Below, one piece after another: positions 46,951 to 60,633 of a stretch of 64,000 nt of DNA (positions are counted from its first letter, which is position 1; each line of letters opens with the position of its first letter). The position numbers were made by a program, and so were the translations under genes. The notes beneath the pieces are model-generated. The model was not told the DNA's origin. It searched no databases and was given only the letters and a program-made list of their open reading frames with translations. The DNA comes from Anisus vortex (lineage: Eukaryota; Mollusca; Gastropoda; Planorbidae): assembly GCA_949126835.1 (NCBI GenBank), contig OX421503.1, forward strand, positions 3,491,001 through 3,555,000. The letters are read 5' to 3'.

Positions 46951-49428
46951 AGGTTTTTTTTAAATAAGATGACGTCTATTTTGTTCTTACACATGATTTT
47001 AACACGTGATTTTTTTAAATTTAACAATGTTTAATATTACTATTTCGGTTTGATTAAGCCTTTTCCTTATTTATTGACAATAAACAAAAGTACGACATAA
47101 AGTATAACAGTACAACACTACAACAGTACAACAAAACAACATATAGAAAAAAAAATAGGTTTAAGTTATGATGTGATTTTATTCATAGTATTATATAGAC
47201 ATAGTACGTACATCAATTAAATAAGTTTATTTTTAATAATACTTTCATAGTATGTACATCAAACAAAAAGTTTATTTATAGCAATACATATATACATACA
47301 ATAGCAACCAAAAAGCTTTATTTAGATCAATTCATATATACAGTATAATGTATTTAAAGCAATCAAACAAGTTTATTTATAACAATGCGTATATACAGTA
47401 TAGTGTTTTATAGCAATTCATATATACAGTATAGTGTATTTATAGCAATCAAACAAGTTTATTTATATCAATTGATATATACAGTATAGTTTATTTACAG
47501 CAGTAAACAGGAAGCGTTGACAAGATCTGAAATAAATAAATGCTTGTCTTATAAAATTTTTAATAATAGTACTATGTATATATTGTAAGCAGGTTAAAAA
47601 TAAAGCCACCACCTATCTATATAACGATACAAGCTAAATTAACATATTGTGATATAAAGGCAAAAAATAACTTACCTTTTTTCTGTATATAACAGCGACC
47701 TAGACACAAAAACTGGAACAAGGGTAGATTTACGATGCTAGAACAAGTGAAATTTAGCAATCTGCCTCGGACTATATATAGCGTATTTTGACCACACCTG
47801 TATTTATCAGTATCATCTTAAAAGCCAACACTGTCTAAACCCATTTAAACATTACGTCTGGTTACGTATATTAAGCATAGGCTGAGAGTTTCGGTGTACA
47901 GGTAATTGGATTTGACTGGCCCTATGGTCAGTTTCCATTAGTTGCACTTGGCTAAGTGCATTTTACGCATTGCTGACCGAAACAGACCTGGTCAAAAATT
48001 TACTTATCTACCAACCTGAATCTCGGCTACGGCATCTGGCTCGTCGCGATGATGTAACAATTCAGAAATGTTTAGTTCGCCAGCTGTTGCACTAAGGCAC
48101 TTAGTACAGACCTAAAGGTCAACTTTTTGCACTAATGGGTTTTGGCTTATCAATCATCCATGTGGTCAGGTTTTTACATTTTTGCACTAAGGCAATTAGT
48201 ACAGTAAGGTCAATCCTTTTACTTATATACTTTATAATTACATAAGTCTACATTTGTATTTTGTACATTTTCTTTAAATTTTTATTGATAATACATGTAA
48301 ATACAGTTTACTTAACTCGTTTAAATTTAAATTAAATTAAAATTGAATTGTTTATTTATATAGCGCTTCTATCTATGCTATTTTAGCATGCTCAGTGCGA
48401 TCTGTAAACACTTTTAAACATAAATGTTGCATATTTTAACTATTCTCTCGGCCAGATGGTCTTTAACTTGGCTGTGAGCGTTCACGCGAATGTACATTAT
48501 TTTAGTGAATGTGTATTTCGAGTATTCCTTTTTTAAATATTTCTCTTTTCAATTAAAATAATTTAAATTGTTTAATCGTTAAACGAAGTGTAATGGTTGA
48601 CTTACTATAACATCGTTATTTCCTTATTTACTTACCTATTTTAAATGTGTATCTTTTAAATGTATAACTGCTAATAAACACCGCTTTAACTATTAAAATT
48701 CAGTTTGATATACGTAAATGGTTGTATCTTTTCATTTTTGTCGTGTAATTTTTTACTTACTAGGGTTGAACGTTTTACAATTTAAGTATATTAAGTGTTT
48801 CAAGTGGTATCCAATATGACGGGTCAGAAGGGGGCGGATCCAAGAGGGCCGATTCGAGTGTTCCACACACGGGTCAACTGGAAAACAAGATAGCGTCTAA
48901 TCCAAGTAATATACAAGGGCAGTTACCGTGTAATAATTTTTTAAACAGTAAACATCAAGAGATTTCATTTTTTAAAAAAATTTTTTGCGCGCAATTACAT
49001 CAAACAAGGAATAAAACAACAACATGACTGGTCGTTTTTTTTAAATTATTTTCTTTTTTATTTTACATCTAACTAAAGGTATATTTACAATACGAACAGA
49101 GTCATTTATAATATAATAAATACGAGCATGGTTAATTTCTTACGTACATGAAACAAATAAAAAATCGACAATTAGTAATACGTACGTGTAGTCTGTATTT
49201 GTCTGTGTGTGCGTGTGTGTAGTATATAGGTCCTAGGGGTTCCTAAAGAAAATTATACTAGTAACGGTATTGTCTTAACATTGTCTGAGTACATCTGTCT
49301 CTTTATGTAAAAATAAGAGCGTTAATTTCTGTGTAGTTAGTGTATGTATGAAGTAAAGGCGTTATGTGTAACAAACTTTTTTTAAATAGTAAATCAGACA
49401 TCCAGGCTAAACTAAATTATCAAGTTTA
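46951..49428. other. No gene seen; short local repeats
   Basis: 47220-47510 holds about five diverged ~55-bp repeats ('caatcaaacaagtttatttata', 'atatatacagtatagtg'). 48349-48410 is the 'atagcgcttctatct' repeat. 48805-48960 shares 'agtggtatccaatatg' with 61580. Confidence 0.4.
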
Positions 49429-49902
49429 ATGTTTATGTCACAACAGGCGACTCTTACAAATGTTGCGACAAGGTTTTCTGTAAGAATCTTGCACAATCAT
49501 CCGAGCGCTATGTGTTTCATTTGTCCCTCGGTAGTGTACTTTGAGCATGATTCCGATTGTTTACTACAACTTTTCAACTTTTTGGTATACAGAAGTCACG
49601 GACAGGATACGACAAGTAGTAATCTATACCCAACATACTTGTTTTTAAAACAACTAGGCATATCATCTTACAAGTTTATAGAACTCCTCTTGGTACATCA
49701 CAGTGATGTTAATTTTTTATACAACTAAGACATGTCAAACAATCCCAAATTTTGTGTTTGTTTCCACAATTAGAAACGTTTTCAGTTTAACAAATATTTT
49801 TAGAGACCCTTCCGTGTTTGACAGGCAATAATGTTAACTTTTACATCACGAATGACTAGTTTCATTTTCTGCCTTGCGCAATCTTTGTATCGCTTACTAC
49901 TT

Positions 49903-49911
<9 letters not shown>

Positions 49912-49973
<62 letters not shown>
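49912..49973. repeat. (TC)n microsatellite in a pyrimidine-rich tract
   Basis: Perfect CT repeats, followed to about 50560 by degenerate CT-rich sequence ('ctttctctctcc', 'gcgttccctctttctgtctt' twice). Long open frames in this tract are Ser/Leu/Phe-rich products of base composition. Confidence 0.9.
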
Positions 49974-49974
<1 letters not shown>

Positions 49975-50599
49975 ACAAACCTGTTAGGGTAACTTTTTAG
50001 AAATCTTTTACACACGCGACAAACTTTTAAGTACATCTTCTCAAACTTTCGATAGCGCTCTCTGTCTCCAAATTTCTCTCACAAAACATCTCTCTTTCAA
50101 CAGCGTTCCCTCTTTCTGTCTTTGACTGCTTTCCTTACTATGTCTACACTTATTTATCTCTCCGTCTCTTTCTCTAACAAAACGTTAGGTCACTCCAACC
50201 TAACCATTACGCGTGCTCTTTTTTCTGCATTGCTCATTATCTGTATCTCTTACTACATGCTTCTATCTTTCTCCCGCTCTCTAGAAAAACTTTATGGTCA
50301 GCAAAACCTAACACATAATTTGCTACACAGCTTTCATTATGTCTTTCGTTTTCTTTTTTTTCCGCGTGCCATCGTTTACATTCTTAGTCTCTGTGACTCT
50401 CTTTCCTTACTCTTGTCTCGAGAGCTTTCTCTCACGAAACGTTTAGTTACTCTAAGCAGCACTCTTTCAACAGCGTTCCCTCTTTCTGTCTTGTTCAATC
50501 TCTACCTTCTTACTTACTTCTTCTCTCTTTCTAAAATTGTCTTTCATTTTATGTTTTATAACGTGCAAATCGTTAAGCATGGTCACTCCTAATGCTAAA

Positions 50600-51970
50600 A
50601 CGGTGTGTACTTTACACGTAAACAAGGTTTTACTAGTAAGAGATATATAGCAAAGGCCAAGGTCAACTGACACTAGTGTGAATTTGGGAAAAGTGTGGTA
50701 GAAGAAAACATTTATTTGTTTGTACTAGTTTGGGGTTGATAGTCAATATTGTAAAGTATTATAAAAAATAACAAATAATGCAAAGATATAATTATATGTA
50801 TAAACAATTTACAAACAAAATACTATACAACTAAACAATTAATTATATATTTTAACAAAACGAAGGCTGCAACACTATCATTACCAGTGTAAACGTTCCT
50901 TCAAGTTGAGAAAATACAAGGTATACTAATATAGTTTGTAAAGCTAAACAGTTCTTAATCCGATTGTGAAATCTGAAATTTCCACGTGATTCCTCCTCTT
51001 TTCAATTCGCTATAAATGTCCATATGATTACTTATCTCCCATCTTGACTTATGTAAGATAACAATATAACAAAGTTTATAGTCTTTCCACATCGAACAGC
51101 TCCTATTAAATTCTTGTTATATTCATAAGTACTAATAGTTCTCTTTTAAATCCACGTTGCGTACATATAAACATAAATGTTTAGTCCGTAACAACTATTA
51201 TTGAGTTCATAAACACAACTTCAGTTCACTTTCTGTTGTCATATGGTACAACTCCCATTGCAATATTACTATTTTTAGTCTTAAGTCGTTCACAAATATC
51301 ACTGACTTTAACAAAATTATTCCGTGCTCAATGCACTGTTCATGTTTTGGATACTCCTTTTCATATTTACGTGATAAATCAATTAGTCCCGTCCGTCATG
51401 AAAAATTATAATGTTTATGACATTCTTCAGCTCACCTTGCTATATCCATTAGTAGTTCAGCAATTTCCGTTGAGAACTCCAACGTGTCGCATCATGTAAC
51501 ATGTCGCTTTAACTTCTGACACCATTATGTAACATCCCCATGTGTTGTACGTTACATTATTTCCACTCGTCAAGACAGCTCTCACAACAAACATGGGATG
51601 CACTTCATATATTTCACCTCATACACAGAATACAACTCCAATGCTTAGACATATATATTTTATTCACGATGCATACAAAATAGTTCTTGAAACATCAAGT
51701 AACACTTCTCAACATTAATTCCATAGTTCCAAAAATCAATTCTATACAGCGTCCTTATAACTGTACATCCAAAAACATAGTCTCACAAACATCATCAAAA
51801 TATGTCTTCACTCCACGATTACTTCTACATGTTACACCCTCGCTCTTGTTTTTCTATCCACTCCTCTCTCTCCCCTTCTCATAACCCGTGTTTGTACAAA
51901 ACTGGCCAAACGACTGTGCCCAACACAGTCCTGGTCGTAATGACCGGTCACGGTCTACTGACCAACACTA
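50600..51970. other. No gene seen
   Basis: AT-rich sequence. Small open frames lack any recognisable motif or clear splice context. Confidence 0.3.
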
Positions 51971-51974
51971 ACAG

Positions 51975-52033
51975 TCGTTATAGCGGAACTGAAGGCAGCA
52001 TAGATAGAAGTAGGTCAGTACGGGAAAGGTTAA
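51975..52033 (-). mobile_element. TTAA MITE (81-bp family), half copy
   Basis: The minus strand reads TTAACCTTTCCCGTACTG, then 'acctacttctatctatgctg' and 'ccttcagttccgctata', matching the left part of the 54983 and 61952 copies. The other half is replaced by unrelated sequence. Confidence 0.7.
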
Positions 52034-52169
52034 ATTGTTTTGATATAGCTCTGTCGTACTTTGTTTAGTGACAATTATCGTTTTTAACATTTAGAGCAAA
52101 CTTAATCACTACGCACCATATTGATCAAGTAATGCGACTAGTTTCTAATTCAGCACTATAATCTTTATA

Positions 52170-52605
52170 TATAAAGTAGACTTTGTGTGTGTTTAACCAA
52201 TCATATTAGTTAATTTAAAGACAAGTGACCTTATTGTCTCATACTATACGTTTGCGATTCCACTTCAGATAAGTGTCTTCGCTAGCTAAGTAGATATCGT
52301 ATCGGACTGCCGTGCGGTTTTTGTTATTTTTTTTTAAATTTCAATGAATATTACTTTTTTTTAAAAAAGATTGCAAATGTACGAGCAATACCGGTCAATT
52401 TACATTTCTTATTAAAACAAATAGACTTGCCTATATTTTACCCGATTACAATATTTCTTTAAAATTACTTTCCAAATAGTTTTTCAGTAAAATATTTACA
52501 GCTTTCTGTTCATTGTTGTTTAAATTATTTTTTATCTGTAGCTTATACAGACCTATTTTATTTCCCCCCTTGCAACGCCGGGCAATTTAGCTTGTTAGCT
52601 ATAAT
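52170..52605 (+). mobile_element. SINE-like repeat R4, near full length
   Basis: It starts 'tatatataaagtagactttg', has a tRNA-like segment 'cgctagctaagtagatatcg' and ends 'gcaacgccgggcaatttagc'. It is the opposite orientation to the 43050 and 43800 copies. Nothing codes. Confidence 0.65.
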
Positions 52606-52831
52606 AGAACGCAGACTATGTTGTTTATACATCAAGTTAAGCATTACTCCGGAGCGAACGTCAAATAAATAAATCGTGTGGTCAGCGCGATGCCCAGCTA
52701 TCGTTACTTTTACCAAACTAACGCAAGTAACAAAGCAAGGCTGACCAGAGTCACATTCACATTGTAGTACATGGATTTCAGCTTAAACTGGATTTTACCA
52801 AGAAAAATTTAGAAAGATTATTTCTTATCTA

Positions 52832-53045
52832 ATATGTTACAGACGTTCCTTCTATAGAGAACATTACTGCGTCCAACGCTTATCCTTGGTTTGAGTGTAG
52901 TCTAGCTTTATTGATTTGATGTTAAGTTACTGGTTTTCCTAGTTTGTTCAGGCAAACCATTCTACACATGGATGCCACTCGGAAGAAAATCTAGTTTTTG
53001 GCATATGTTTTATGCTAATAGAATAAGAAAACTGTTTTTGTTCAA
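52832..53045 (+). repeat. Dispersed repeat R1, copy 2
   Basis: 'gttacagacgttccttct', 'ttactggttttcctagtttg' and 'caggcaaaccattc' match the family. Confidence 0.7.
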
Positions 53046-53654
53046 AAAGAAATTAGAACTCTGAATGCCATAAACCTACAATGTTATCAAATCGGCGTTT
53101 TTAGATTGAAATAATACATTTCATAATAAAATTCCCATCAGTTTATAAAGTTGTATATATTTTTTTTCTGAATCTCGTTATGTGAGAATCGCTGTATATA
53201 AAGGTAAGAAGTACTTTTAGCTGATCTAAAGAATCAGTCTACATGAAACGGAACTGAGCTTTGCTTAATTGATAGGTCTCAAACAATCGTCGTCTCTGTA
53301 AATGATCTTCTCTCGTAGATCTAATAAATCCAACACCTCAGTGGTGTCTTCTTGTTGTTCTGAAGGTGTGGTGACAATCTATTATTTCTGACATAACAAT
53401 GTAATCTGTACTCAACTATTGAGACTTACTATACATCCCCTTTGAAGGTCTTTGGCTCATGCCTGTCTGTTGAGTCATCCTTATCTTATATATATTACAA
53501 CGCTCATTTTATATAGACGATTCTTCCTGCCCTCTAAATCGATGTGTTTGATTTGACCTGGTCGTCACACACTGTTTGGCGCAACGAAAAATCAAAAACA
53601 TTTTTCTTGTGACTATATATTATCATTGGTCTTATATATCTTATATATCTTATA

Positions 53655-53905
53655 TCTTATCTTATACATTACAGACGCTCCTTCTATTAAGAAGATTATT
53701 TCGTCCTATCCGTGGTCCGAATCGACACTTGCTTTTTTATTAGTGTTTACTGGTTTTCCTGGTTTGTTCAGGCAACACATTCCATGCCCGGATGCCTCTC
53801 GTGAAGAAACAGTACGTATATGCATTTCTTCACCCATAAGGCATAAAGAAAGTGTTTTTGCTCTTAGCATTGCAACCGGTTGTTATTGCCCGATCTCTAC
53901 TCTGC
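53655..53905 (+). repeat. Dispersed repeat R1, copy 3
   Basis: It has the clearest family blocks: 'attacagacgctccttctat', 'tttactggttttcctggttt' and 'gttcaggcaacacattccat'. Confidence 0.7.
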
Positions 53906-54982
53906 GGCATTTTGCCACCTTTACTTTTGAACAATAATATCAACATTGAGTAGTGGAATATGTATTTGAACTATTACATTTACAGTTACCTTTACAATAG
54001 TTCATGTCATTGCATTCACAAAAGGTAATCGGAATTTCCAAAAAGCAGTCATGCGAGTCATTAAATAGCAGAAATATTAAAGCACGCGTTCCATCTTATT
54101 ATAGTCTTTGATATACTGAATCCGGCCTTTTTGTAACTAACATCCATTGATAAATGTTACAGCTTCTACATTGTATTTGTTGTGCTATTATCTTGCATAA
54201 AATGAGTTAGCGAAGCAACAATAATAATAATATGGTCAACAATTGTAACTTTCTGGTAATTTTTTTTTTCTTTTTACAAAGACACCCGTTCTAATGGCAG
54301 CCGTTAAGTATTAGTTCACCTGAGTAGGTTTCTTACCTGTGTTTAAGAAAGCAACATATAAAGCAGAACAACAAGAGATTATCAATTTTATATCATTAAA
54401 GTGGACCTTCTAATTCTAGGAGACGATTTCTCTTCTTGATAAGCATTACCTTACTTATGAAACCCGAACATAAAGGACACCTTTATTTACCTATAGTGCT
54501 TTTAAGGGTTCTAAAATATGTTGTTATTGGGCACTGTCTATAAAATAAATTTATTATTACAGTATTTCTTCTATCGTAAAGCCAAGAAGATAGCTTTGAA
54601 TTATGAACTGTTTGGGCCTCAAAGAGTCTGTAATGTAACAAACAATGAAAAAGTATTATCATCATCTAAGGAGCGCCATCAAATTATGTCTAGGCTTTGC
54701 ACCAGCGAACATTATTCACTATAATAAGCACCCTTCAGTACCAAACTTATCACAGGGCTGCTGAAGAAGCATTCAGCAGTTTCTGTGGTCACAGCTTACC
54801 CGGGGAACAGGGCCGTATTTAGGATCGTGGGGGTCCTGTTCCCAAATTTATGTGGGTGCCCCTCGTAGCCTCGCCCTCTGCCTTCCACATAACCTACCTA
54901 AGAAAATGGATGTTAATTCATGTTACATTCTGTAAGATCCAACATAAATCTTATGTTACCTAAACTGGTTGGACTGAAGCGC

Positions 54983-55063
54983 TTAACCCTTCCCGTACCG
55001 ACCTACTTCTATCTATGCTGCCTTCAGTTCCGCTATATACGCGCCCGGGACGGTAAGGGTTAA
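54983..55063. mobile_element. 81-bp TTAA MITE, complete copy
   Basis: TTAA plus CCCTTCCCGTACC at the left mirrors GGGACGGTAAGGG plus TTAA at the right. A CCC-starting terminus next to TTAA is the piggyBac-type signature. It is the same length as the copy at 61952-62032. Confidence 0.8.
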
Positions 55064-55110
55064 AAATGTAGGGGAATAAATACATTTTATTTGACATTTC
55101 AACGAAAGAA

Positions 55111-55370
55111 TATGGGGATAGCACGGTAGCCAATAGGTTGCGTATTCGACTGGCGATCCATGGGTCCTGGGTTCGAATCCTGGTGCAGGCTAGGATTTTA
55201 GGGTGTCCTTGAGTCTACCACGCTCTGATGTGTACCTGACCGTAGTTGGGGTAAAGTAAAGGCGGCTGTGCATAGTGCTGGCCACACAAACACATTATGA
55301 CACGGAAACTGATGAACGCTGCTTCACCGGCCCAAAGGATCAATTTGGTCAGACGGGATACTGTACTTTA
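55111..55370 (+). mobile_element. tRNA-derived SINE, full-length copy
   Basis: Head 'ggggatagcacggtagccaa', B box GGTTCGAATCC and 'ttggggtaaagtaaaggcgg' are present. Confidence 0.88.
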
Positions 55371-55472
55371 CTAAAAAAAAATACTATTTTGGGATGTTTG
55401 GGGGCCCACTTTTGGGTGGGAGCCCCAGTTTTAATGGAACATGTAGAACATGCTTAAATTCACTACTTCCAT

Positions 55473-55651
55473 GGGATGTGTGGCCAACACAATGCCCATC
55501 CGCCTTCACTTTACCCCAACTAATGTCAAGCACCCATCAGAGCTGGGTAGACTCAGGGACACACACATGTCCCGGGAAAAAAATCCTAGCCTCCACAAGG
55601 ATTCGATCGCCAGTCAAACGCTCTGCCTCTGTAACCATGCCCCATGCTGTG
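55473..55651 (-). mobile_element. tRNA-derived SINE, inverted partial copy
   Basis: It reads as the reverse complement: 'ccgccttcactttaccccaa', 'agagctgggtagactcaggg' and a mutated B box ('aggattcgatcg'). Confidence 0.8.
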
Positions 55652-55879
55652 ATAATGTTGGCTGAATAAATAAGTCAAGGAAAGCAGATTTTGTTTCTGT
55701 TTACAAGCGCTGTGTTTCGTTTATTGCCGTTAATAATACAGAAACATCTATATAAGTTTTAAATCTCGATCTAATAAATTTAGGACATGCTACTGCTAGT
55801 CAACTGCGTCTGGACAGTAAATATATAAATACATATTTCTCGTTTAGAATAATGAAGTAGATAAATGAAACCATCTTCT

Positions 55880-56045
55880 CGAGTGGCATCCGGACATGGA
55901 ATGGGTTGCTTGAACAAACCAGGAAACTTATCATGATTTAAAACACTAATATAAATGCAGGACTAGACTCAAACCAAGGATGTGCGTAGGGCGCAATACT
56001 CTTCTTTATAGAAGGAGCGTCTGTAAGGTATAAGATAAGATAACT
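55880..56045 (-). repeat. Dispersed repeat R1, inverted copy 4
   Basis: The reverse complement contains 'ttatagaaggagcgtctgta' on the plus strand, and 'gaatgggttgcttgaacaaa' followed by 'ccaggaaac'. Confidence 0.65.
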
Positions 56046-56299
56046 TTCACCGGAGCAGCAGCCCATGAAGATATGAAATAGTCGCTCAGGGATTGATACG
56101 AAAACTTAGTAATTAAAAAAAAATCAGTACACGCTTATTACTTTATTTAAACACGAGTAATTTGGTTGTGGTTATAAATATCATTTAGCGACGTGTTAGA
56201 GTTACATGTATTATTATGTTTTCGATTTGTATTTTTTCCAATAGCTTCGCCTATGTTATGTTTATAACGGTATGTTTCTGCGTCATGGAGACAATTCCG

Positions 56300-56790
56300 T
56301 ACTCACAGCTGGCGAAGTATGTAAACCATTGATACGCTCCCATTAACAGTGCACCGGTGGGCTCAAGCATTGAAACGTTACCAGGCTAGGCACATGAGGA
56401 TAATCGCACGGGCGATAGCCCATCAAGACTCGGTAGAAAAGGGAAAAATAAATAAGTGCAACAATACCCATGTCGCCAAGCCTAAACAACCAGTCATATA
56501 TTCTGGTGTATTGTCTATCGCCAGGCTAAATTGCAGGTACACGAGCAATGATGCCGCATTAATGATCAGAGAGTAAATTCTGCAGGTGGGAAAATTTGTT
56601 GTGCTTGTGCCTGTGGAAAACTGGCTGTACGTGGCGTTCCCCATAGGCATGCTGTATAGATGAATGCCTTAGACCGGGTCTTGGTGTGCACCTCATTAAG
56701 CCACCCTTCTCCTTTGCACCTCGGACTAGAATAAGTAAAGTATCCGTCGAACCGAAATGATCCATAAGGCTGGTGACAGTGTGCCAAATT
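56300..56790. other. Moderately GC-rich unknown block
   Basis: The start ('tatgtaaaccattgatacgc', 'tcccattaacag') resembles the GC-rich block at 17740. Several short frames are open, but none resembles a known protein. Probably repeat-derived. Confidence 0.35.
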
Positions 56791-57152
56791 AGGATTTCTA
56801 ACTCATTCAGCGTGCCAACACTGAACAGCCTGAAAGTTAACCTTCTCTAATATACTTTATGAATATTTTTTTTATAGAACAATTAATTGAACACCGTAGC
56901 AAGACCAAGGCTAATAACAAAGGAGATTATATATAGATAAAATCGTTAAAGCGTTTTATATTTAATTAACGTGTTTGTGATTATCAATCTTTTAATCAGC
57001 ATTTATATCAAATACAATATTTATGGTAATTATTATCTAAACATTATCATTCGTTAGTCAAATTGATTATTTAACACCTGAAAATGATCTTTTTTTTTTG
57101 TTTTCAAAGAAAATGATCTTTATATATACATTTTACGTCCTTAGTGTGTTTT

Positions 57153-57163
57153 CGGCTATAAAA
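57153..57163 (+). promoter_or_regulatory. Orphan TATA box
   Basis: CTATAAAAGGG is a near-ideal TATA element in AT-rich sequence. No coding exon is recognisable downstream before 58.4 kb, so it may be fortuitous. Confidence 0.3.
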
Positions 57164-58430
57164 GGGATGACGAATGCAGTATAGCGGAATGGATACGTAG
57201 TTATCATACAATTTAGGTAGTTAATGTAATGTTTGAAAATATACATGAAAATACTTTAGTCATATAATATTTATAGAATTTTTAATTATTTTTTTTAAAT
57301 ATTTGATCATTTCAAATTTCTAAATATTTAGACATTTATTCTTGTATTAAAGGAAAAAAAACATATTAGAAATATTAGCTTAAAAAAAATGGGTTTATGA
57401 TCTCCCTTTAATAAAAAAAACATGTCCACATTTGATTCAATAGTGAAGCCAAACAAGTTATGTTTTTTAATATAACAAATATAATTATTATTTCTTTTTA
57501 TAAATCCAACATTACGGTATTCATTACAATATTTAATTATTAGAGGATTAAAATATTTTACGTTAAACAGTTGTAAAAAAACATTTTCTGCATTAATTTA
57601 AGCCGTTTCTATTTTAAACATTAATAATTAAAGAAAGTACATAATATAGTGCTATATTTAATAAATGTAATATATTAATATTTATTATATTTATTACATA
57701 AATTAATACAACAAAAATCATGTTTCAGAGTAACTTATATTTATTTTTAATTATAGAAGATTAGCATAAAAACTCTTTTAAATATAATTAGTCTATATCA
57801 ATTAATGTGCGGTCAATTGTAGGTGACCTTTTTGTATGCTTAAAACAGCTTTCATGTGCGATAAAATCTGTTCACAAGTGTAAGTTGAACCAAAAGCTGA
57901 AAGTAAAAGAGCGAATGCCTGCCTAGTAGTTGAGAAAAGCAGATGACTTTACTAAGCAGATACCTTCCAGATTTTTTCCGCAAATGAGCATTTTTTATTT
58001 ACATGTTTAAAATTTAACTTGCTGCATTTTAAAATCCTCAATATCTCTCCACTTAAAAAAAAGATCTATTTCTAAGAAGGTTGTAATAATATTAAACTAG
58101 TTAGGCTGGATGTGGTATTAAAAATGAGTCCATCAATTTAAAAGTCTTGTCTTTGATTAGATAACTCCGCTTTGAGTGTACTTAAAAAAAAAGCTCAACT
58201 ATCTATCTTAATATATGCCTTAATATAGGAATGTACATGTAGGCGTACATGTCTAGTTTCAATGCAAATCCATTCCAGTGGTCCTTGTAAACTCACCTAA
58301 AAGTGTTGCTATTTCATTCAGAAATATATATATATATTAACGAAGCTTCAACAATCATTTTTTTTACATTCAGAACCAGAAAATATTGCTACTTTTTTTA
58401 TAAATAATAATCACAGCTTGGAGGTATCTT

Positions 58431-58500
58431 GCGTGCCATTGCAAATCGCTCTGCGTGCCAAGTTTGGCACGCGTGCCTTAGGTTGCCAACCCATGTTCTA
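58431..58500 (-). mobile_element. hAT-like end, inverted
   Basis: The minus strand starts 'atgggttggcaacctaaggc' and carries the GGCACGCG motif also seen at 285-360. Confidence 0.5.
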
Positions 58501-58506
58501 GGTGAT

Positions 58507-58622
58507 TGTATGGCCAGCAATATGCACAGCCGCCTTTACTTTACCCCAACAAAAGGATGGTCCCATCAGAGCTGGGTAGACTCAGGGACACCCTCCAGAA
58601 CCGGGAAGAAAAGTCATAGCCA
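58507..58622 (-). mobile_element. tRNA-derived SINE, inverted fragment
   Basis: 'cgcctttactttaccccaac' and 'agagctgggtagactcaggg' mark the body in reverse. The tRNA head is missing. Confidence 0.75.
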
Positions 58623-58659
58623 GTAGTAGTGTAATGTAAGATTTAGGTATCATCCCCCC

Positions 58660-58806
58660 TCTCATGCCCCCTCCGCCTCTCATGCCCCCTCCCCCTCTCA
58701 TGCCCCCGCCACCTCTCATGCCCCCTCCCCCTCTCATGCCCCCTCCTCCTCTCATGCCCCCTCCCCCTCTCATGCCCCCTCCCCCTCTCATGCCCCCTCC
58801 CCCTCT
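58660..58806. repeat. 18-bp C-rich minisatellite
   Basis: About eight copies of CATGCCCCCTCCCCCTCT with strong C/G strand asymmetry. The unit divides by three, hence long Met-Pro and Gly-Arg frames that I do not call genes. Confidence 0.9.
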
Positions 58807-59486
58807 CGTTGTGACGTCAGCCCCTGCTCCCCCTCCTGACATGTAGCACACGTGACATTTCGTGACCTCCCCCTCTCGACAATTTTGTCATGACCTTTCG
58901 TGTTTATTCTTCTCCCCTACCCCCTGTAATTATATAGAGATGACCCACATCAGCAATAGGTGTTCAGCCTCCCACTCCCCTTCTTACTCCTCCTCTCAGC
59001 AATAGATGTTCATGTGTTCAGTACATTTTTAAATAGTTTTTTTCCCCTTAGTAATTTAGTTATCTTTATATTTATGTATGTAAAAGAGATGTAGGCTATC
59101 GAACTTTTAGTTCCGGCTTGTCGTCCTAGGTTATTGAGCTTTTGCCCTGGCTTGTACATACTTAAAACACCAACACTGGCTCAATAATGTATAATTAATT
59201 AGATGAAAAGATTCATCCTCTCGACATCCTTCCTCCCCACACCCACCATACATTCACCCCACCCACTCGATCAATAATAATTTGAATGTATAATGTCGCA
59301 TATGTTTACAGCTAAACTCAAGCCCACATCTATAATTAAGATGTAATTTCGGATTATTGATCTTTTGCCTCTCGTGCAAAACAACTCGAAAAGTCCCTCT
59401 TACTTCTAAAAACAGGTGTTGTTTCTAAATATATAATTGATTTGAGCAATAAACTCAACTGCAGATCAATAGAATATTCATTTTTT

Positions 59487-59584
59487 TCACACACACACAT
59501 ACACACATCTAAAATTCCTAGGATATTGACCTTTTGAGACACACACACACACACATACACACACACACACATACGTACACACAT
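59487..59584. repeat. (CA)n microsatellites
   Basis: Two CA tracts separated by 'tctaaaattcctaggatattg', each followed by 'acacatctaaaat'. Confidence 0.85.
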
Positions 59585-59999
59585 CTAAAATACAATGCCC
59601 ACTTATTGAACTTTTCGTCCTGGCTTGCTGACATTTTCTCTGATTATAATCCCTCCATCTTTTCCTATACGGGCGAGGTTGTCTGAGCCGCACAAGGTCC
59701 CCTTGGTTAACTACATTTTTGGGCGCCATGTAATTGGATAATTGTTGACCAGTGAACTTTTTGTCGTGGCTAGCTGACCTTTTGTCTGCTTATAATCCCC
59801 CATCTCTACACAGCTAAAAAGTCCACTTATCATTTTCCTCACCGTCTTGAATAATTTGGACACAATAAAATGTCAATTTTTGTTAACCTTTTTTGTACTA
59901 TCATTTTCTTTTCTTCCATTCAGACATCTGTTTAATTCAATCCTCCCACCCAATCGATAATGCCAACATTTCACTTACTATTTTCACGTTTTCCCTACG

Positions 60000-60589
60000 C
60001 ACACACACACACACATACATACAGACAATCACATTTACAAACGCACACACACACACACATACATACATACAATCACATTTACAAACGCACTCACACACAC
60101 ACATACATACAGACAATCACATTTACAAACGCACTCACACACACACATACATACAGACAATCACATTTACAAACGCACACACGCACATACATACAGACAA
60201 TCACATTTACAAACGCACACACGCACATACATACAGACAATCACATATACAAACGCATACACGCACATACATACATACAGACAATCACATTAACAAACGC
60301 ATACACGCACATACATACAGACAATCACATTTACAAACACACATACACACACACACACACACACAGTATTTTTATCTCTCACACACACACACATACATAC
60401 AGACAATCACATTTACAAAAGCACTCACACACACACACATACATACAGACAATCACATTTACAAACGCACACACGCACATACATACAGACAATCACATTT
60501 ACAAACGCACACACGCACATACATACAGACAATCACATTTACAAACGCATACACGCACATACATACATACAGACAATCAAATTTACAAA

Positions 60590-60633
<44 letters not shown>

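Noticed and set aside
50122..50592. 156-codon frame resembling a hydrophobic membrane protein
   Set aside because: It lies in a degenerate CT-rich tract next to a (TC)n run; Ser/Leu/Phe content follows from composition.
58582..58851. Gly-Arg-rich and Met-Pro-rich frames
   Set aside because: Products of the 18-bp C-rich minisatellite, not of a gene.
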